This document shows positions 6,551 to 7,313 of a stretch of 7,313 nucleotides of DNA, one piece after another; positions within the stretch are counted from its first letter, which is position 1; each line of letters opens with the position of its first letter. This stretch comes from Planctomycetota bacterium (lineage in GTDB: Bacteria; Planctomycetota; UBA11346): contig JACDGQ010000150.1 in assembly GCA_013821615.1 (NCBI GenBank), positions 1-7,313 on the forward strand. The letters are read 5' to 3'. The position numbers were made by a program, and so were the translations under genes. The notes beneath the pieces were generated by a model. That model saw only the letters and a list, made by a program, of their open reading frames with translations. It searched no databases and was not told where the DNA came from.

Positions 6551-6682
6551 GCCGGGAGAGGCGGGCCCCAGCTCGCCTTGCCGTCGGCTCCGCGCACCGG
6601 CGACGCGGGATCATGCCGTTCCAGACCAGGGTCCTCACGCCGTCGTGGTGCCCCAGGCGAGCTGGGGCTCGCCTCTCCCGGC
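6551..6682. repeat. Inverted repeat with self-folding arms
   Basis: The arms 6551-6578 and 6655-6682 (28 nt) are inverted copies with one mismatch, separated by 76 nt. Each arm also contains its own hairpin: 6559-6578 (AGGCGGGC, CCCA, GCTCGCCT, one G-T pair) and 6655-6674 (AGGCGAGC, TGGG, GCTCGCCT, perfect 8 bp). This is the layout of paired REP (BIME-like) elements. It starts 29 bp after the stop of the 332-residue gene and may work as a terminator or transcript-end structure. Its sequence is unrelated to the other repeat families in the window. Confidence 0.75.
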
Positions 6683-6737
6683 GGTCGGCCATCGAGGTCC
6701 GGGTTGGCATTGCCGCCGGCACGTGCATGCTCCCCCA

Positions 6738-6776
6738 CCAGGAAGTTCCTGGCTCTGCCGGCGCGATCATGATCGC
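6738..6776. promoter_or_regulatory. Two perfect palindromes upstream of the Lys-Asp repeat gene
   Basis: CCAGGAAGTTCCTGG (6738-6752, 7-bp arms around one base) and GCGATCATGATCGC (6763-6776, fully symmetric) lie 10 bp apart and 77-115 bp before the ATG at 6853. Short symmetric sites in this position are typical of operators for dimeric repressors or activators. No promoter hexamers could be assigned with confidence, so regulation is inference. Confidence 0.35.
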
Positions 6777-6852
6777 CTGGTATGCGCAGGAGCAGTTAGC
6801 GCGAGGCGGGCACGATCGCCCGATTCCGACAGGCCACGGCAAAGGAACCACC

Positions 6853-7313
6853 ATGCACAAGACCATCATCAGCGTCGCCTGCCTGATCGTCAGCGTCGCG
6901 GCGCTGCTGATCGCGGTCGGGACCTTCAGGCTGCTGGGGGCGTACCAGGAATCGGTCGCGAAGCAGTCGAAGCTGACGGAGAAATCCGCGCATGTCATCG
7001 ACGGGGTGATGTCGACCCTGCTGATGAAGGTGATGAAGAAGGGCGAGGACCTCGATCCGGAGGCCTACGAGCGGATCATGGCCGACATCAGGAGCAACGC
7101 GGAGAACGGCTACATCGTCGAACGCCTGCTACTGGCCATGAAGTACCATCCGAAGCCGAAGAAGTCGGACACCAGCGAGTTCCTCAACGGCGTGATCGAC
7201 GGGTATACGGGAGCCGCCAAGGCGGCCGCAGCCGAGGCGGAGAAGGACAAGGACAAGGACAAGGACAAGGACAAGGACAAGGACAAGGACAAGGACAAGG
7301 ACAAGGACAAGGA
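6853..7313 (+). CDS. Membrane-anchored protein with C-terminal Lys-Asp repeat (3' end cut)
   Basis: I do not recognise a family. ATG 6853 has AAAGGA (6841-6846) 6 nt upstream, an ideal ribosome site. The first 153 residues are in the window. Residues 4-25 form one hydrophobic helix (IISVACLIVSVAALLIAVGTF) after MHK, so the protein is probably an inner-membrane protein with its bulk outside the cytoplasm, or has an uncleaved signal anchor. Residues 30-105 look helical and charged (KQSKLTEKSAHVIDGVMSTL, MKKGEDLDPEAYERIM), followed by KYHPKPKKSD and an Ala-rich segment (GAAKAAAAEAEKD). From K131 the sequence is strictly alternating Lys-Asp to the window edge. Such a chain has no net charge and could be an extended or single-helix-like spacer; its function is unknown. 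Confidence 0.82.
   Translation, partial: MHKTIISVACLIVSVAALLIAVGTFRLLGAYQESVAKQSKLTEKSAHVIDGVMSTLLMKVMKKGEDLDPEAYERIMADIRSNAENGYIVERLLLAMKYHPKPKKSDTSEFLNGVIDGYTGAAKAAAAEAEKDKDKDKDKDKDKDKDKDKDKDK
7243..7313 (+). repeat. AAGGAC hexanucleotide tandem repeat
   Basis: Eleven perfect AAGGAC units and five bases of a twelfth run to the window edge, in frame as Lys-Asp. There is not a single synonymous change among the visible units, which points to recent slippage or unit-wise expansion. Because the unit is 6 bp, gain or loss changes protein length but never the frame. Confidence 0.95.

Noticed and set aside
7110..7310. Minus-strand frame encoding a Ser-Leu repeat
   Set aside because: It is the reverse reading of the AAGGAC tract; the plus-strand gene has a ribosome site, a start and a membrane helix.

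Overview
This is a high-GC bacterial window. The organism is most likely a member of the Planctomycetota/Verrucomicrobiota (PVC) group. That guess rests on the central gene, which joins a cytochrome c domain, a DUF6797-like region and a beta-propeller, an architecture I associate with those phyla, and on the abundant intergenic palindromic repeats. It is an inference, not proof.

Layout, left to right. (1) 929-1, minus strand: a poly-nucleotidyl-tyrosine type IB DNA topoisomerase, cut by the window start just after its catalytic tyrosine. (2) 1011-2281: no protein gene. After a featureless stretch come a degenerate 8-bp tandem repeat (1283-1410) and three copies of a composite palindromic element (about 1430-1620 minus, 1672-1870 plus, 1998-2145 plus). 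(3) 2282-4954, plus: a secreted 890-residue cytochrome c / DUF6797 / beta-propeller dehydrogenase-like protein. (4) 4963-5436: a stem-loop just after its stop, a fourth copy of the composite element (4994-5200), and a different 208-bp inverted repeat (5229-5436) whose side hairpins have almost the same stem as the composite element. (5) 5523-6521, plus: a secreted 332-residue protein of unknown function. (6) 6551-6682: a third kind of inverted repeat whose arms each fold on themselves, followed by two short perfect palindromes. (7) 6853-7313, plus: the start of a membrane-anchored protein that enters a pure Lys-Asp repeat, cut by the window end.

The genes do not form an obvious operon: intergenic gaps are 331-568 bp and filled with palindromes, so each gene probably has its own transcript. 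Two products are exported and one is membrane-anchored; the topoisomerase is cytoplasmic and divergent from the rest. The most unusual signals are the composite palindromic element (four copies with a fixed order of three stem-loops), the shared stem between two otherwise different repeat families, and a sharp switch inside genes from C-ending codons at the 5' end to G-ending codons at the 3' end, seen in all three genes whose two ends could be compared, on both strands.
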